The notes under the pieces: generated by a model
What the model saw: the letters and a program-made list of their open reading frames with translations, nothing else
Databases searched by the model: none
Told to the model about the DNA's origin: nothing
Shown here: positions 34,327-46,873 of the stretch, in pieces
Numbering within the stretch: the first letter of the stretch is position 1
How the letters are laid out: each line of letters starts with the position of its first letter
Program-made: the position numbers and the translations under genes
NCBI GenBank assembly: GCA_036320915.1
Contig: JAXBDG010000007.1
Location: 1-64,000, forward strand
DNA length: 64,000 nt
Origin: Linnemannia elongata
Taxonomy: Eukaryota > Mortierellomycota > Mortierellomycetes > Mortierellales > Mortierellaceae
Reading direction: 5' to 3'

Positions 34327-37300
34327 ATGCAGAGGAACCGCCCTGGTCCAGCTCAATTCAAAGCTGCCTTCGCAGGAGGACCCGCTCAGGACATCACTGT
34401 GCGCCCTCGATCGCGCCCAGCAACAACCCTTAGACCGATCAACCACCCTCCTGGCTGGCTCGAGACCGTCCTCATGCGGCCTATCCGGGTCGAATGCTGG
34501 TCCTGTCTTCGCCCGTCCTGGCTTCACCGCGGCCAAAGGGACGCTACTCCTCATGACTGGACATGCCTCAACTGCCTGACACACCAAAGGCGAGACAAGG
34601 TACTTTTTGGAAACAAGAAGCTACTGGAAAAATAATGGGATGTTGCCAAGACTCGAACGGGAGATACGTCAAGGATTGAGGAAGAAGGAGACCTCTAATT
34701 TATTCAATTCTTGGATGGTGTTTTGACTTAGGACGGAAACATTGAATCAGTGCCTGAGATGTTTGATAGCACACTGAACGAGGACATATCAGAGCGTATT
34801 GGTAAGCATTCCTTTTCTGGATCACCTTGGACGTACAATCATTCCTCTGATCTGTTATGAACGGCTGCAAAATAAGGATGCCATTTTCTTGGAATAACAG
34901 CTCTCAGCAAGAAGTATCGATCAAAGTATCCACACTCTCTGAAAACCCCCGTTGAATCTAATCATATATATCAACGGTTGCTTGTCATTCTTGCAATAGC
35001 CCGAAGTCGAACGTCAAGGAATCGGGCAAGGCATAATGGATCTACGCCATCAGACTCACAGGATGATGTCTTCTGCGACAAATGCAGCAGTAACCAGCGA
35101 GTCATCTATCAACTGCTAAGTAACTACATACCCGACGAAGATGTAAGTGGACAGACCCCACCTGAAAAAAAAGGCTACGTCATCCTTGTGCGCACCTCAT
35201 TTTTTATTGACTGGATTGCTTTTGATCTAGGATGAAAACTACGAAGCCTTCTTCGAGAACGCGGATGCATATCGGCGCCAAGTAGAGGAGCGGTATCCAT
35301 TAGCTTGCTCCGACTGCCTGGACAGAGTCCAGCAGAGACTCTCGCAACAAAATTATCGTATTAAATCATCCCTACTGAACGCAACGCTGAGCAAGAGTCG
35401 TGGAGACCGTATCAGCCCGACCAGGAAATACCCAGACGCACCCTGGGTGCTGACAGGAGCAAGTTGGATCATATCTCATGCAACATGGGTAGCCGTCGAG
35501 CTCGGAGGTAAGGACTTTGCAAGTACACTGTAAATTGATTTTGTACAAGCTATAGCTATAGCTAGATCAATAACCAATACACAATTATTTGCAACGAAAT
35601 AGTACTGCTTCATCTTCCAAACATTGGTCCATTTGAACATCTGCGGCAACGGAGGTATTCAACAGGACACTCTGCATTCAACACCATTACTGGAACAATC
35701 TCCAAAATCAACACTGCCTCTGTTTGGCCCTGGGCATCATCATTCGGACGGCCATTTCGGGACTTCCAGGAACACGAGTATCGCATGCTCCTACTCTTGG
35801 CATTAGCCCTTGTCTCTGTTACCAGTCTCTTCTGGGATCCCTTACAGCTGATGCGATGGAGGTCGCCAAGAGCACGGATCAGGACGCGATGGTACCATTC
35901 ATGGACAAAAAGAGCTGCGCTCCCGCTCTTAGTGCTCCAGTTCATGGCGCTTTTCTCCAAACACCTCTGGCAGGAATCAATTGTTGGCTACGGCGTGTTA
36001 GTGCTGCTTCATACCGCTTATTTAGTGGCATTCTTCACAAGCCAGCAAGCGCTGGATCCCATCGAGCTCAGGTTCTCACCCTCCGTCCCCTCGTCACCAC
36101 CACCAGAACCATCCACCTACGAGCATGTTCGTACTGACAGCAGACCCAATGTAAGTTGTCATAGGCAAGATATTTAGCCGCTTGTTTCGATTGCTGCCAT
36201 TTTATTTTCTTCTACTAAACGAGAACTCCGAATCTTTTGCAATTAGCGTTCGTTGGCGGCTGCAAGGCAAGGAAGCTTTGTCAGTCGATCGTTCAGCCCT
36301 CCGGTCCTGTCTCGGACGGCTTCAGACCCCACTAATCGATTCGCTGCGTCTTCAAGCCCTAGCTGGGCCGATTATTCCGGATCGCAATCAGATTCTCAAG
36401 ACGCCAACCAAATGAACTGGTCTCCTAAGAAACCGGCGTCGTCACCGCCAACTCGCTTGCCTGCAGTGTTTGGCACATACCGAGACTCGAGTCAGAGGAC
36501 GACCCACGATGACCCCTTCTTGCAAGGCATGGCGCGCCTCGGACAGGATTCAACAAACACATATACCTCACATACTTCAACCCACCATAATGACAGGAAC
36601 AACGACAACAAGTTCCGCTCAAGGGCCTATGAACCATCGCCACTTGCCAATCCATCTTTGATCACGAATATGAGTCTCGGCAACATTTCGTTTGGAGAAA
36701 TGCTGGGATTCCCTTCGGCCAAGTTCCAGCAACCTGAGAACCACTTTGCCCATCGCTCCCAACCTGATTCTGGCCGATCAGAACCCTGGGCGTTTCGAAA
36801 GCCGGCGGAGACTAACTCGAGTAGCTTTGGGATGGATCGGATTCACCGTCGTGGCCAGCACTCTCGACCTTCAGGACTGTCCAGGAATGCAGACGTTGAT
36901 ATGGAAGGAGAAGATGATGATGAAGACAACGATGACAATGCTCGGAGAGGTACATTTGGACAACGTAGTCGAGATACTGGTTCGGATTCGGACTTGTTCG
37001 GCAACTCATTCTCCGCTATGGGTCGATCCAGCCAGGCCAGAGATAGCTGGACCGTCGACGGTCGGGAAGCCTTTGCAGCCCAGACATACTTCCCACCTGA
37101 GCCAGAGACAGGACTGGAAGACAACTTTTTCGGCGTCGTCAAGATTGTGGACGATTACCTGCCACCGAAGCAAGAGCCGCGTACGATTGATGCCAGGAAT
37201 CTGATGCTCAAGAAGCGTATGGCAAAGCGCTGGCTCGTCTTTATTCTGATCTGCCGTGCTCTCTCACTTTTGAAGGTACTTTTTGTTCATGGCATTTGTT

Positions 37301-38065
37301 TTAGCTGTTACAAGGCGCGCTTGATCTGACATTTCTTAACCCTGACGCTTTACACCTGCTTACTTTCGATGATAGCCTGATGGTCAGTGGCTAGATAAGC
37401 TGCTGTGGGTGAGTCATCATGTCTTTGCGATCGTTCTGCTTCATGCGACAGCATTCTGGGTTCTGGACGAGTCTCGCGCCCTGCAGCGGTACTGGAACCG
37501 GAAACCAACAAAGGAAGCCGAGAAGAAAACCGCCGTTGCCGTCAAGTCCAAAGATCCATTTGAACCGACACCACTAGACAAGATCTGCTCTGTAAGGCTC
37601 TCCTCATGTTTGCCTTTCATCTTTTATTGTTCATTTCTTGCTCAATGATGATAACTAACTATAATTGCTGTGTATGGTCAATAGTATATTCTAATGGCGT
37701 TGTTGTCGCTGCGAGTCGTGAGTTTGGCCTGGGCTGTAGTGAGCAAAGCCGAGCAAGGTGTTGGCGTGAATGACTCTTGCATTCGTGGACTGGACCTGTC
37801 CTCAGGAAAAAGCATTGAGTATTGCCAGGATGTCTCGCTCAACGATCGATACAGCGACCTGGACTGGCCCATTGGAGCAGTGAAATTGGCGATGCCTTGG
37901 GCCTATGATGGCGGATACGATCTGAGGACACTGGCGACTTATGCGGGCTGGATCCACGACATAGCCATTGTGGCGTTGTTTGGCGTGCTGATGGTATGTG
38001 GAGCTGGAGCCCCGTCGACCCACGGTCGCGCCAAGGCTCCCGAAGGGCGCAAGGTCAAGTTGTAG
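34327..38065 (+). CDS. IMA1: Inner nuclear membrane protein Ima1/NET5 (Samp1, TMEM201)
   Basis: Integral inner-nuclear-membrane protein that in fission yeast links heterochromatin to the envelope. Exons: 34327-34599, 34732-34801, 35000-35142, 35231-35507, 35603-36150, 36247-37275, 37376-37591 and 37685-38065 (978 residues). The Ima1 N-terminal zinc-binding domain is clear: VECWSCLRPSW, TCLNCLTHQ, DGNIESVPEMFD, FCDKCSSNQRVIYQLLSNYI, ENADAYRRQVEERYPLACSD and CLDRV. Four to six membrane helices follow in exons 5-8 (for example YRMLLLLALALVSVTSLFW, RWLVFILICRALSLL, ILMALLSLRVVSLAWAV). A long disordered Ser/Asp-rich stretch with an acidic MEGEDDDEDNDDN patch sits in the 343-codon exon 6, and the C-terminus is basic (GRKVKL). 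The start could instead be ATG 34228, which adds a hydrophobic N-terminus as in human Samp1. Confidence 0.9.
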
Positions 38066-38161
38066 CATCCTCACGACTCGTTTGTTCGTTTGCCCTCTTT
38101 TTTTTTTTTTTCTTGGATAGACTGAAATAAAATAAAGCCAAGGCAGCCAGCCACAGAGAAG

Positions 38162-38192
<31 letters not shown>

Positions 38193-38424
38193 AGCCATTG
38201 CCTTCTCATCTCTTTCGTGTCACACCTCCATTTACTTTTTTTGCTTCTTACTGTTCTCTTTCTTTCGTTTTTTTTTTTTTTTTTCTCATTCTTTTTCTTT
38301 TCTGGTCATCAAACCATCCATACCTCACATCTCATCACCACACAACACTTTTACACAAATTAAAGGAAGGAAACAACCAGTCAGGAACACCACCACCAAC
38401 TGAACAACAGGAAAATACGAGATA
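38066..38424. other. Ima1 3' end and Uso1 leader
   Basis: An AATAAAATAAA signal near 38127 fits Ima1 polyadenylation. It is followed by a 28-base A run (38162-38189) and a T/CT-rich leader before Uso1. No gene seen. Confidence 0.55.
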
Positions 38425-41400
38425 ATGAACTTTTTCGCTAGTGGGCTGAACACCCTTCGAGGCCAGAAGGGGCAGCACCAGACTGGGTCCGAGACCATCG
38501 ACAGACTCTGCGACAGAATCGAGCATGCGACTCTTCTCGAGGACAGACGTGCCTCGGTTCTCGCCCTCAAGTCATGCTCCCGAGAACATAGGCGGGTAAT
38601 GATACATCCTTTGTCTATTTTGTCTCCCATGGTGATGAGTTTCATTTTGGAACGCGTCTGGGAAGAGCAAGAGAATGGCAGGCGGATGAGTCAAGGACAA
38701 TACCTGGAACACCTTAACAATGTTAAAGAAACGCCTACTTACTTCAATGAACCACTTTTTTTTTCCATTTTGACGGCCATCTTTTTTTTCAGGACATTGG
38801 TGCCAGGGGTGCTAAGGTTCTCTGCAAGGTGTTGCATCAGGACAATGCCGATATCGATATCACCAAAGCCGTTCTGGAGACATTGACAGTGTTATGTCAA
38901 CCTGAGGCGGTAACTGCCTACAAGAGTCCCCTTATACATGCTCGAGGGCGCTTTACTCTTTGTCACCAAACTATCAAGCCAATGGCTAATCATAACCTTG
39001 CGCGCAACCTTTGATGATCAATAGGACCGTGAAGAAGCACAGGATTTCGCCTTGGAGATTTCAAAAGCTATCCTCGAGGTGAGAGACGTACAGGAGTTAT
39101 AAGCTGATTGTGATCGTCAATAGCACTTTGATAAGCCTCCCTGATACTCAATTGACAACATATATTCCATGTCTTCGGTAGGATGCAAGCAACGTGGCAA
39201 TTTTGCTGGACATGCTGGAGGAATACGACTTTTACGTGCGGTTCCACGTGGTATCACTCCTCGCCACACTGGTCCTGAGCGACACTGATCGCCTTCAGGA
39301 ATGCATCCTCACTTCACCCATGGGAATGTCGAGGCTGATGGCGCTCCTGGACGATCGCCGCGAGATTATCCGCAATGGTGAGAACCAGCACATTGTCAAG
39401 TACCTTCGATCCAAAATGGCCGCAGGACTTCGCTGTTAACCTCGCTATACACCTTCATCTCTTCCATTATTCTTTAGAGGGCCTGTTGTTACTGATCTCG
39501 CTAACAGAGTCGAATGCGGATCTTCAAAAGATTGTGGCGTTTGAGAATGCATTCGAAAGACTATTGGCGATCATTGACGAAGAGGGTGCTATCTCGGGAG
39601 GCATCATTGTCCAGGACTGTCTTCAACTTGTTCAAAATCTCTTGCGATACAACGTTTCAAATCAGGTACGGTGGTCGGTCTCTAAGAACTCGGCATGATC
39701 CTACTTAAGACGCAAAAGAGCTTTCCATGGATGTCGGTATCTAACCTATGCCCTTTACTGCTCATTCGCTGCCGTAGAACTATTTCCGTGAGACGAGCTG
39801 CATCCAGAGGATCCCGGCTCTGTTCAACGAGGAGATCTTGGACGGTAATGGAAAACATGATACGTCAATGAAGGATGTCTGGTCGGATCAAAAGGGCAAC
39901 AATATGATCATGGTCTTGGAGCTCATCCGTGTCCTGGTTGTCCCAGACCATTCCAACACCGCTCCCAACCAGGTACGAGATTCTTCCAGGTTCAATGCTG
40001 GGCATGCCTGATAGGTATAATTCAATGTCCAATGGAAGCTGCACTAACACTACTCCCTTTCTTTCCTTTGACCGAATTACTTGAACCCATCCCCATTAGA
40101 AATCGATGTACCAGTGCGGGATTCTTCAGCTATTGATTGACGTGTCACTAACCTCTAACGCCCCACAGCGTGTTAAGGCCAGTGCATTCTACGCTTTGGC
40201 AGAGCTGATTCGACTCAACAAAGTGAACCAGGATGCGCTTTCCAAAGCAGTTATTATACCCGCCCAACCACCTGTCTTTATCCCAGAAGCCCACAACTCG
40301 GCCTTGACACCTCCAACTCGATCGTCAGTTCAGCTTTCTCGCTCATCGTTTCAGTCTGGACGCAACTCAGCCCTTGGAGATCATCGACCACTTGAACATC
40401 GGGAGCGGTGTCCGGCCATTGTTGAAGTCGTTGCTATTGCTGTTGGGAAATACCCAGGATGCACTTACTCTGTCAGAGCCGCCGCCACCTGTCTCTTCCA
40501 AGTAAGAGTCGCTGTTTTTAGTTTAGCGGTGGGATGATTCATTTTTTTGGACGTGTGAAGGATAACTTGTGCTAACTTACTTTTTATCAATTGTAGACGT
40601 TTGTGCTGGAGAACCCTGACACGCAAATGGTGCTGGCCACAACCCTGAACCCACCACCGGATGACAACCCCAACACTCCATCCAATGGTAAGTCTATGTG
40701 AGTCAATTCGACGCTTTTATGTGCGCAAAACTGATATTCTTATCCCGTCGTATATAATTGGGCCTTAATTTATCACCGTCCTCTGTAGAAAAACCACAGT
40801 CGCCAGGAACATTGTTGCTGGAGGCATTGCAGGGATGGCAGGAGGATAACGAGACGGGAGCGACAGATCCGTATAACAGCTGGTTTGCGACGGTGCTGTT
40901 TTCACATATTCTTCAAAACAACCCGCGTGCCAAATCCATCGCCTTGGCTATTACCTTCGGCGACGAAGAAAACGGTAGGTTATTCTTTGTTCAATACCGC
41001 TTCTTGTTAAATAGAAGTGCTTTCAAAACTGACGCCCGTATTCGTGTATGTATACTTGATACCAGGCGAAGATCCAGTGTCCTTGATTCATGCGATTGCT
41101 GCTGCTCTTATGGTGGCTGTCAAGGGTCAGTCTGATCCCCGTGTCGCATTGGGATATTTGGCTCTCCTCTGTGTATGGTGCTACGATAGCCCCAAGAGTA
41201 TCAAGGACTTTTTGTCAGAAGGAGTTCACCTTCAGTTTGTAAGTCGTTGTTGAGGCGTCTTTGAAATGCGGGGACATTACCATCTGATCGTCATGTTTTA
41301 ACAGTTGAATGCGTTGAATGTGTATGATGAATAGTTGATAGAGCTAATTAGTCCGTCATCAAAGGAAGATCCAATGGTTCAAGGACTGGCAGCATTCTTG

Positions 41401-42360
41401 CTTGGAATCTGCTATGAGTACAACTGGGAACAGGACGCTCTTATCAATCGTGCGACGATCCAGCCCATTATCTTGAGCCGCATTGGACTTGACCACTTTG
41501 CAGCATGCATTACTCGCGTACGAGAGTCCAAGCCCTTTAAGGCTGCCATGCCGTTTATGGTCGTCCTTCCATCTGAAGAAGGTGGTGGAAGGTTGCCTGA
41601 CCTCTACTTTGATTACTCTTTTGTCGAGTTTCTCAAACGCACCTTTGGTAATTATTTTTTTTTTTTGTTTTGTGTATATTAACATCGTCGATATGAAAAA
41701 AGTCCTCTCCATGAACTAACAATACTATATATGATATATGTTTTGTAGAGAGCACTCAAAAGTCGATTATGGTGTCCCCCAACAAGAGTCGTCCTCTGGC
41801 AGGGTTGTCGGCTTCGGATCAAGCAGAGACAGAGTCGCTGATGGCATCGATGCAGGCCAAGATTGAGGCACAGAATAGTGAAGTGGCGAACCTGAAGGCA
41901 GACCATGATGCTGAGGTGGCTAACTTGAGGTTGGGCCATGAAGCTGAGATGGCTAGTTTGAGGGCGAGGCATGATGCTGAGGTCGCAGACTTGAGGTTGA
42001 AACTTGACGAGGCCCATCGTATGCTTTCTCAACAGGTGCGTTTCTTGATATTGGATAGTAGTGATTGTTCTTTTGGTTGACCTGTTGTCTTTTTTTCGCA
42101 CCTGGATCTTTAACCATATCTCTTTTCTTTTTTCTTTTTTTTTTTTTTTGCTTAATGTCGATTGGTAGGCTCAAGAGAGAAAGGAGCATGAGGCGGTGTG
42201 GAGAGAGTTGGAAGAGTTGAGGGAACAGGGTCGTGTGCGCCAGGAACGTCAGGAGGCATTGGAAAAGGAGCATGAGGACCTGTTGATCTGTTTAGCTGAG
42301 CAGGATGAGGAACTGAGTGGATTGAAGGAGCACATCCTCGCCCTTGGCATTAGCAAGTAG
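38425..42360 (+). CDS. USO1: Vesicle tethering factor Uso1/p115
   Basis: Golgin that tethers ER-derived COPII vesicles to the cis-Golgi with Ypt1/Rab1. Thirteen exons: 38425-38595, 38793-38909, 39025-39078, 39182-39377, 39478-39665, 39778-39972, 40100-40501, 40597-40687, 40789-40974, 41066-41238, 41335-41647, 41749-42035 and 42169-42360 (854 residues). The first about 700 residues form the armadillo-like globular head: ETIDRLCDRIEHATLLEDRR, RRASVLALKS, DMLEEYDFYVRFHVVSLLA, LMALLDDRREIIRN, LLLISLTESNADLQKIVAFE, DCLQLVQNLLRYNVSNQNYF and LGICYEYN. A short coiled coil closes the protein (VANLKADHDAEVANLRLGHE onward). Length is near animal p115 (about 960) and much below the 1790-residue yeast Uso1, and the final acidic tail of p115 is weak. 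Phase closes at every junction. Confidence 0.95.
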
Positions 42361-43040
42361 CAAACTAGGTAGCAATATCAATGAGAAATATATATATATA
42401 TATGTTACATTTTTCAGGTCATCCGTATCATCAAAAAAAAAAAAAAAAAAAAAGAAAAAAGAAAGAAAGAAAAAGAAATGAATGGGCCAATCAGGGTCGA
42501 GGAGGTCCATTTTTTTACCACGGTCTGTGGCTTATCCATAGTGGTTCCCCCTCGCGTTTCTTTCCCTCTTCTCTCCCCCGCAGACAAGAAATTCGATTCA
42601 CACGGGGGGTGCCTTATTCGGTGTTGTATACTGAGTACACACACACAACAACCCCGCTTCGGCTCTCCCCTCTTTTCCCTTTCGTTTGCGTGCCTTACTT
42701 TGCTTCTCCTCCTTTTCCTTTCTTTTTCTTTTTCTTCCTCTTCCTCTTCCTCTCCTTCACTCTCCTCTTTCTTTTTTCTTCTTTCCCCACTCTCCATCCT
42801 CATCACTCTCTCTCCTCCATTCCCTCCTTATCCTCCTTCTCTTTAGACCCCTATTTCTGCTCTCTGTTTACTTTCCTTCTTTACGCTTGAGCGCTTCTTT
42901 CCCCACTCTCTCACCTTACCTTCGCTCATCCCTCTTTCCTTTCAGGACTCGGCTCCATCTCTTTCACACACACACACACTCTCTCTCTCCTCGGATCGGA
43001 TCTCATTCTCCCTTCTTTCATATAAACACAAACAAACAGG
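42361..43040. other. CT-rich leader of methylmalonyl-CoA mutase gene
   Basis: Contains a short TATATATATA run and an A-rich tract near 42434-42478, then about 300 bases of pyrimidine-rich DNA and a CACACACACA run just before the start codon at 43041. The open frames here are Ser/Phe/Leu low complexity. No gene seen. Confidence 0.5.
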
Positions 43041-45074
43041 ATGCTTTCGCTCCGCAACCTCAACAGACCCGCCGCCCGCTGGACGACGCGACTTCCTCTC
43101 AAGAAGGTAACTTCTATTCTACTCACTTCCTTCGGCTGGCCCTTACTTTTCACTTTTCGCACTTACTCCATAACAATGAACACTAGTAAACTAACTTGAG
43201 ATATATTCTATTATGTCATTCAATGTGTTTTGCCCATAGGCATACACAACTGAGCGCACACGCCAGCCGCTTCACGAACAATGGGCCAAGATGGCGACTA
43301 AGGAGCTCAAGGGAAAGAACCCCGAGGAGCAATTGACCTGGAAGACGGCCGAGGGACTCAACATCAAGCCTGTTTATACTCAGGCTGATACCAAGGGTAT
43401 TCCTGATGAGATCCCTGGAGCCTTTCCTTTTACTCGTGGTCCTTATGCCTCCATGTACACTGCACGTCCCTGGACCGTTCGCCAGGTACGACTTTGTCGA
43501 TTTTTGCAGCTATCAGGAACAGGCACTTTTTTTTTTTTAATGGTGGTGCCGTATTGTCTTATAGAAGAGTGATCATTGTGCAAGCGCATAATTCACGCAG
43601 GATGGACCCAATAACACACGCTGGACACAAGCAGCTTCAGGACCAACCCTTCCTCTCCCCTCCATGCTGAAGAGCAAGACACAACTTGCTATAGTCGAGT
43701 GAACCTTTCATTCACCCACACAAAAAAACTAACGGCAAAATCTCCGCTGGGGTTGGATATTTTTCTAACTTGCTTTCCCACGCTTTTTTTTATTATTACT
43801 ATTCAATAGTATGCTGGATTCAGTACAGTAGAAGAATCCAACAAGTTCTACCGCAAGAACTTGGCTGCCGGTCAGCAGGGTCTTTCTGTCGCCTTCGATC
43901 TGGCTACCCATAGAGGGTGAGTGAATCGCGCGGGTCTCTTATGAGGGACATGATCGTCCCCGTCTGTCGTTTACTTTTTTGTTGTTTTCATACCAAAGGC
44001 ACAAGAGACCGAGATCGGGTTTGATCGTCGTAAAGCGAACAAAACAAGGTCGTGACTTGGGATAAAAACTTATCCGACTTTCTTTTTTCCTCCTCGCTGA
44101 TGTGATAACCATATAGTTATGATTCGGACCATCCCAGAGCTGTGGGAGATGTCGGTATGGCTGGTGTCGCCATTGACTCTGTCGAGGACATGAAGGTAAG
44201 AAACTATAGCATCTGTAAACAAGGGATCGTACCATGAGCTTTTATCAAGAGCAACAAAAGAGTAACCAAAACCGCTGCATTCTTATAATCACGCATGTCT
44301 CTAGATTCTTTTCGATGGTATTCCTTTGAACAAGATGTCGGTCTCCATGACCATGAACGGTGCTGTGTTGCCAATTCTTGCCATGTTCATTGTTGCAGGT
44401 CTCGAGCAGGTAAACCATCGTCTTCATTCGACTTTTTTTCTTGCCAAACAGAGCAAACGTTTATATTAGACATACTCATGCTTGTTCCTACCCTCTTGTG
44501 TGAAATAATAGGGCGCGAAATTGGCCGAGTTGTCGGGAACAATCCAGAACGACATCTTGAAAGAGTTCATGGTGCGCAACACATTCATCTACCCCCCAGA
44601 GCCCTCAATGAAGATCATCGGAGACATCTTCTCATACACATCCGCGAACATGCCAAAGTATAACTCGATCTCGATTTCCGGATATCACATGCAAGAGGCC
44701 GGTGCCGACAATGTCCTCGAGATGGCCTTTACGATTGCCGATGGTTTGGAGTACATCCGTACGGGACTCAAGTCTGGAATGACGGTTGATCAGTTCGCTC
44801 CTCGTCTGTCTTTCTTCTGGGCGATTGGAATGAACTTTTATATGGAGATTGCCAAGATGAGAGCTGCACGTCGTCTTTGGGCTGTTATGGTCAAGGAGAA
44901 GTTTGAGCCCAAGAGCGAAAAGTCTTTGCTTCTCCGTACCCATTGTCAGACCTCAGGATGGTCCCTGACCGAGCAGGTTCGTCCTCCCTTTGCTTTTTGC
45001 TTCTTGCTTTTTCTGGTCAGCATTGAACCGTGGGGGAGAGAGTTGAATTCCTAACCGGGCAATTTCTGTGGACG

Positions 45075-45107
<33 letters not shown>

Positions 45108-46378
45108 GGATCCCTATAACAACGTCATTCGCACAACGGTCGAGGCGATGGCAGCAACATTGGGAGGAACCCAGTCCCTTCACACCAACGCCTTTGACGA
45201 GGCCATCGGATTGCCAACAGAGTTTTCAGCCCGTATTGCCCGTAACACCCAGCTGATCTTGCAGGAGGAGGCCTTCATCCCCAAGGTTGCTGACCCCTGG
45301 GGTGGTTCTTACATGATGGAGTCGATGACCAATGATATGTACGATGCGGCCAAGAAGATTGTTGATGAGGTCGAGGCTATGGGCGGTATGGCCAAGGCTG
45401 TTGCCAGTGGTATGCCCAAGCTCAGGATTGAGGAGTCTGCTGCCAAGAAGCAAGCCCGTATTGACTCTGGTCAAGGTAAATAACCATACCCCTGCTAATG
45501 CCATGACAGTACTTACAAACCGCGGTCTTGAAGATGAACCGAGGATAAAAGATGCTAACATTCCACTTTTTTTGAATCTGTGAATAGACACGATTGTGGG
45601 AGTGAACAAGTATAGATTGGCCAAGGAGGATCCTATTGATGTCTTGGCGATTGACAACACGGCTGTCAGAATCGGTCAGACCAAGCGATTGGAGAACATG
45701 CGCAAGAACCGCGACCCCGTCAAGGCCCAGGCCTGTTTGGACGCCTTGACCGAGTGCGCCAAGACCGGCAAGGGCAACCTGCTCAGCCTTGCCGTCGATG
45801 CCGCCAAGGAGAGATGCTCTGTCGGTGAGATCTCGTACGCATTGGAGCAGATCTGGGGCCGCCACTCGCCTACGATCCGCGTTGTCTCTGGAGCTTACAA
45901 GTCCGAGTATGGTGACAGCACCGATGTGACAGAGACGATTTCGATGGTTGAGAAGTTCTTGAAGGACCAAGGTCGTCGCCCTCGTCTGCTTGTTGCCAAG
46001 ATGGGTCAGGATGGTCACGATCGTGGTGCAAAGGTGATTGCTTCGGGCTTTGCCGATCTTGGATTCGATGTCGATGTCGGACCTCTTTTCCAAACCCCCG
46101 CCGAGGTTGCCCGTCAGGCGATTGATGCCGATGTCCACGTTGTCGGTGTCTCGTCCCAGGCTGCTGGTCACAAGACCCTTGTGCCTCAATTAATTGCTGA
46201 ATTGAAGAAGCAAGGTGCCGGAGACAAGCTGGTGATTTGTGGAGGAGTGATTCCTCAACAGGATTACCAGTTCTTGTTTGATGCTGGTGTTACTTCTGTT
46301 TTCGGACCCGGTACCCGTATCCCTGTTGCTGCCCAGGAGGTCGTCAACAAGATTGGTGAGAAGATTGCCAAGTCTTAA
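43041..46378 (+). CDS. MMUT: Methylmalonyl-CoA mutase, mitochondrial, adenosylcobalamin-dependent
   Basis: Isomerises (R)-methylmalonyl-CoA to succinyl-CoA in the mitochondrial matrix for propionate, odd-chain and branched amino-acid catabolism. Exons: 43041-43106, 43240-43485, 43810-43916, 44117-44195, 44305-44409, 44512-44976, 45109-45475 and 45588-46378 (741 residues). Exon 1 encodes an Arg/Leu presequence ([17 protein letters not shown]). The substrate-binding TIM barrel shows [69 protein letters not shown] and IYPPEPSM. The C-terminal B12 domain has [15 protein letters not shown], the DxHxxG motif with base-off His at about 622, then GVSSQAAGH and CGGVIP. Length and order match single-chain human MMUT, not the two-subunit bacterial form. 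Intron 6 has a 31-base A run just before its acceptor. Confidence 0.98.
45075..45105. repeat. Poly(A) homopolymer, 31 nt, adjacent to a splice acceptor
   Basis: The A run ends only three bases before exon 7 of the mutase (acceptor TAG at 45106-45108), so the usual pyrimidine tract is replaced by poly(A) on the sense strand. Confidence 0.9.
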
Positions 46379-46873
46379 AAAGGGAGTTTTGTTTTTCGGA
46401 GGGGACAGAGAACGAGGAAGGGCGGGTGAGAAGGGGAGGTTTTTTTTTAGAACATACTATTATTCATTTTTATCTACTCATTCACATACAAAAAAAAACA
46501 TGTTAAAACAAAAAGACGTCGGGAATGGGGTTTTTTGGGAGAGAAACGACAGGATGGATTTGTTTTAATGAGAAGTTGCTTGAAAAAGAAACAGTGTAGG
46601 GTCTAGCTAAAGAAGGAGTATATGCAATGAGGGAGCAAAAATGCATTCCTCCCAAACCTGTGTCTTTTTCAAAAGGATCTACTCAAAAATACAATTGGGG
46701 TCTGTCAACAATTAATAGAGAAGTAAAAAGAAAAAGAAAAAGAAAAAATCATATATACAGAAAATGAAAAGAAAAAACAAACTTGTTAACCTAAAGCATA
46801 GGAAACAAAGAAGCGAGGCAGGTCGACGTTTCAAAAATCAGCCTCTCAGAAGTTTAAACAACCCTCTATCATT
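46379..46873. other. Convergent 3' flanks
   Basis: A-rich spacer between the mutase stop (plus) and the four-TM protein stop (minus), with AAAAAG iterations near 46728-46748. No gene seen. Confidence 0.55.

Noticed and set aside
42435..42453. A-rich tract as a retroelement tail
   Set aside because: No reverse-transcriptase remnant, target-site duplication or non-LTR body is visible upstream. Similar tracts occur throughout the window.
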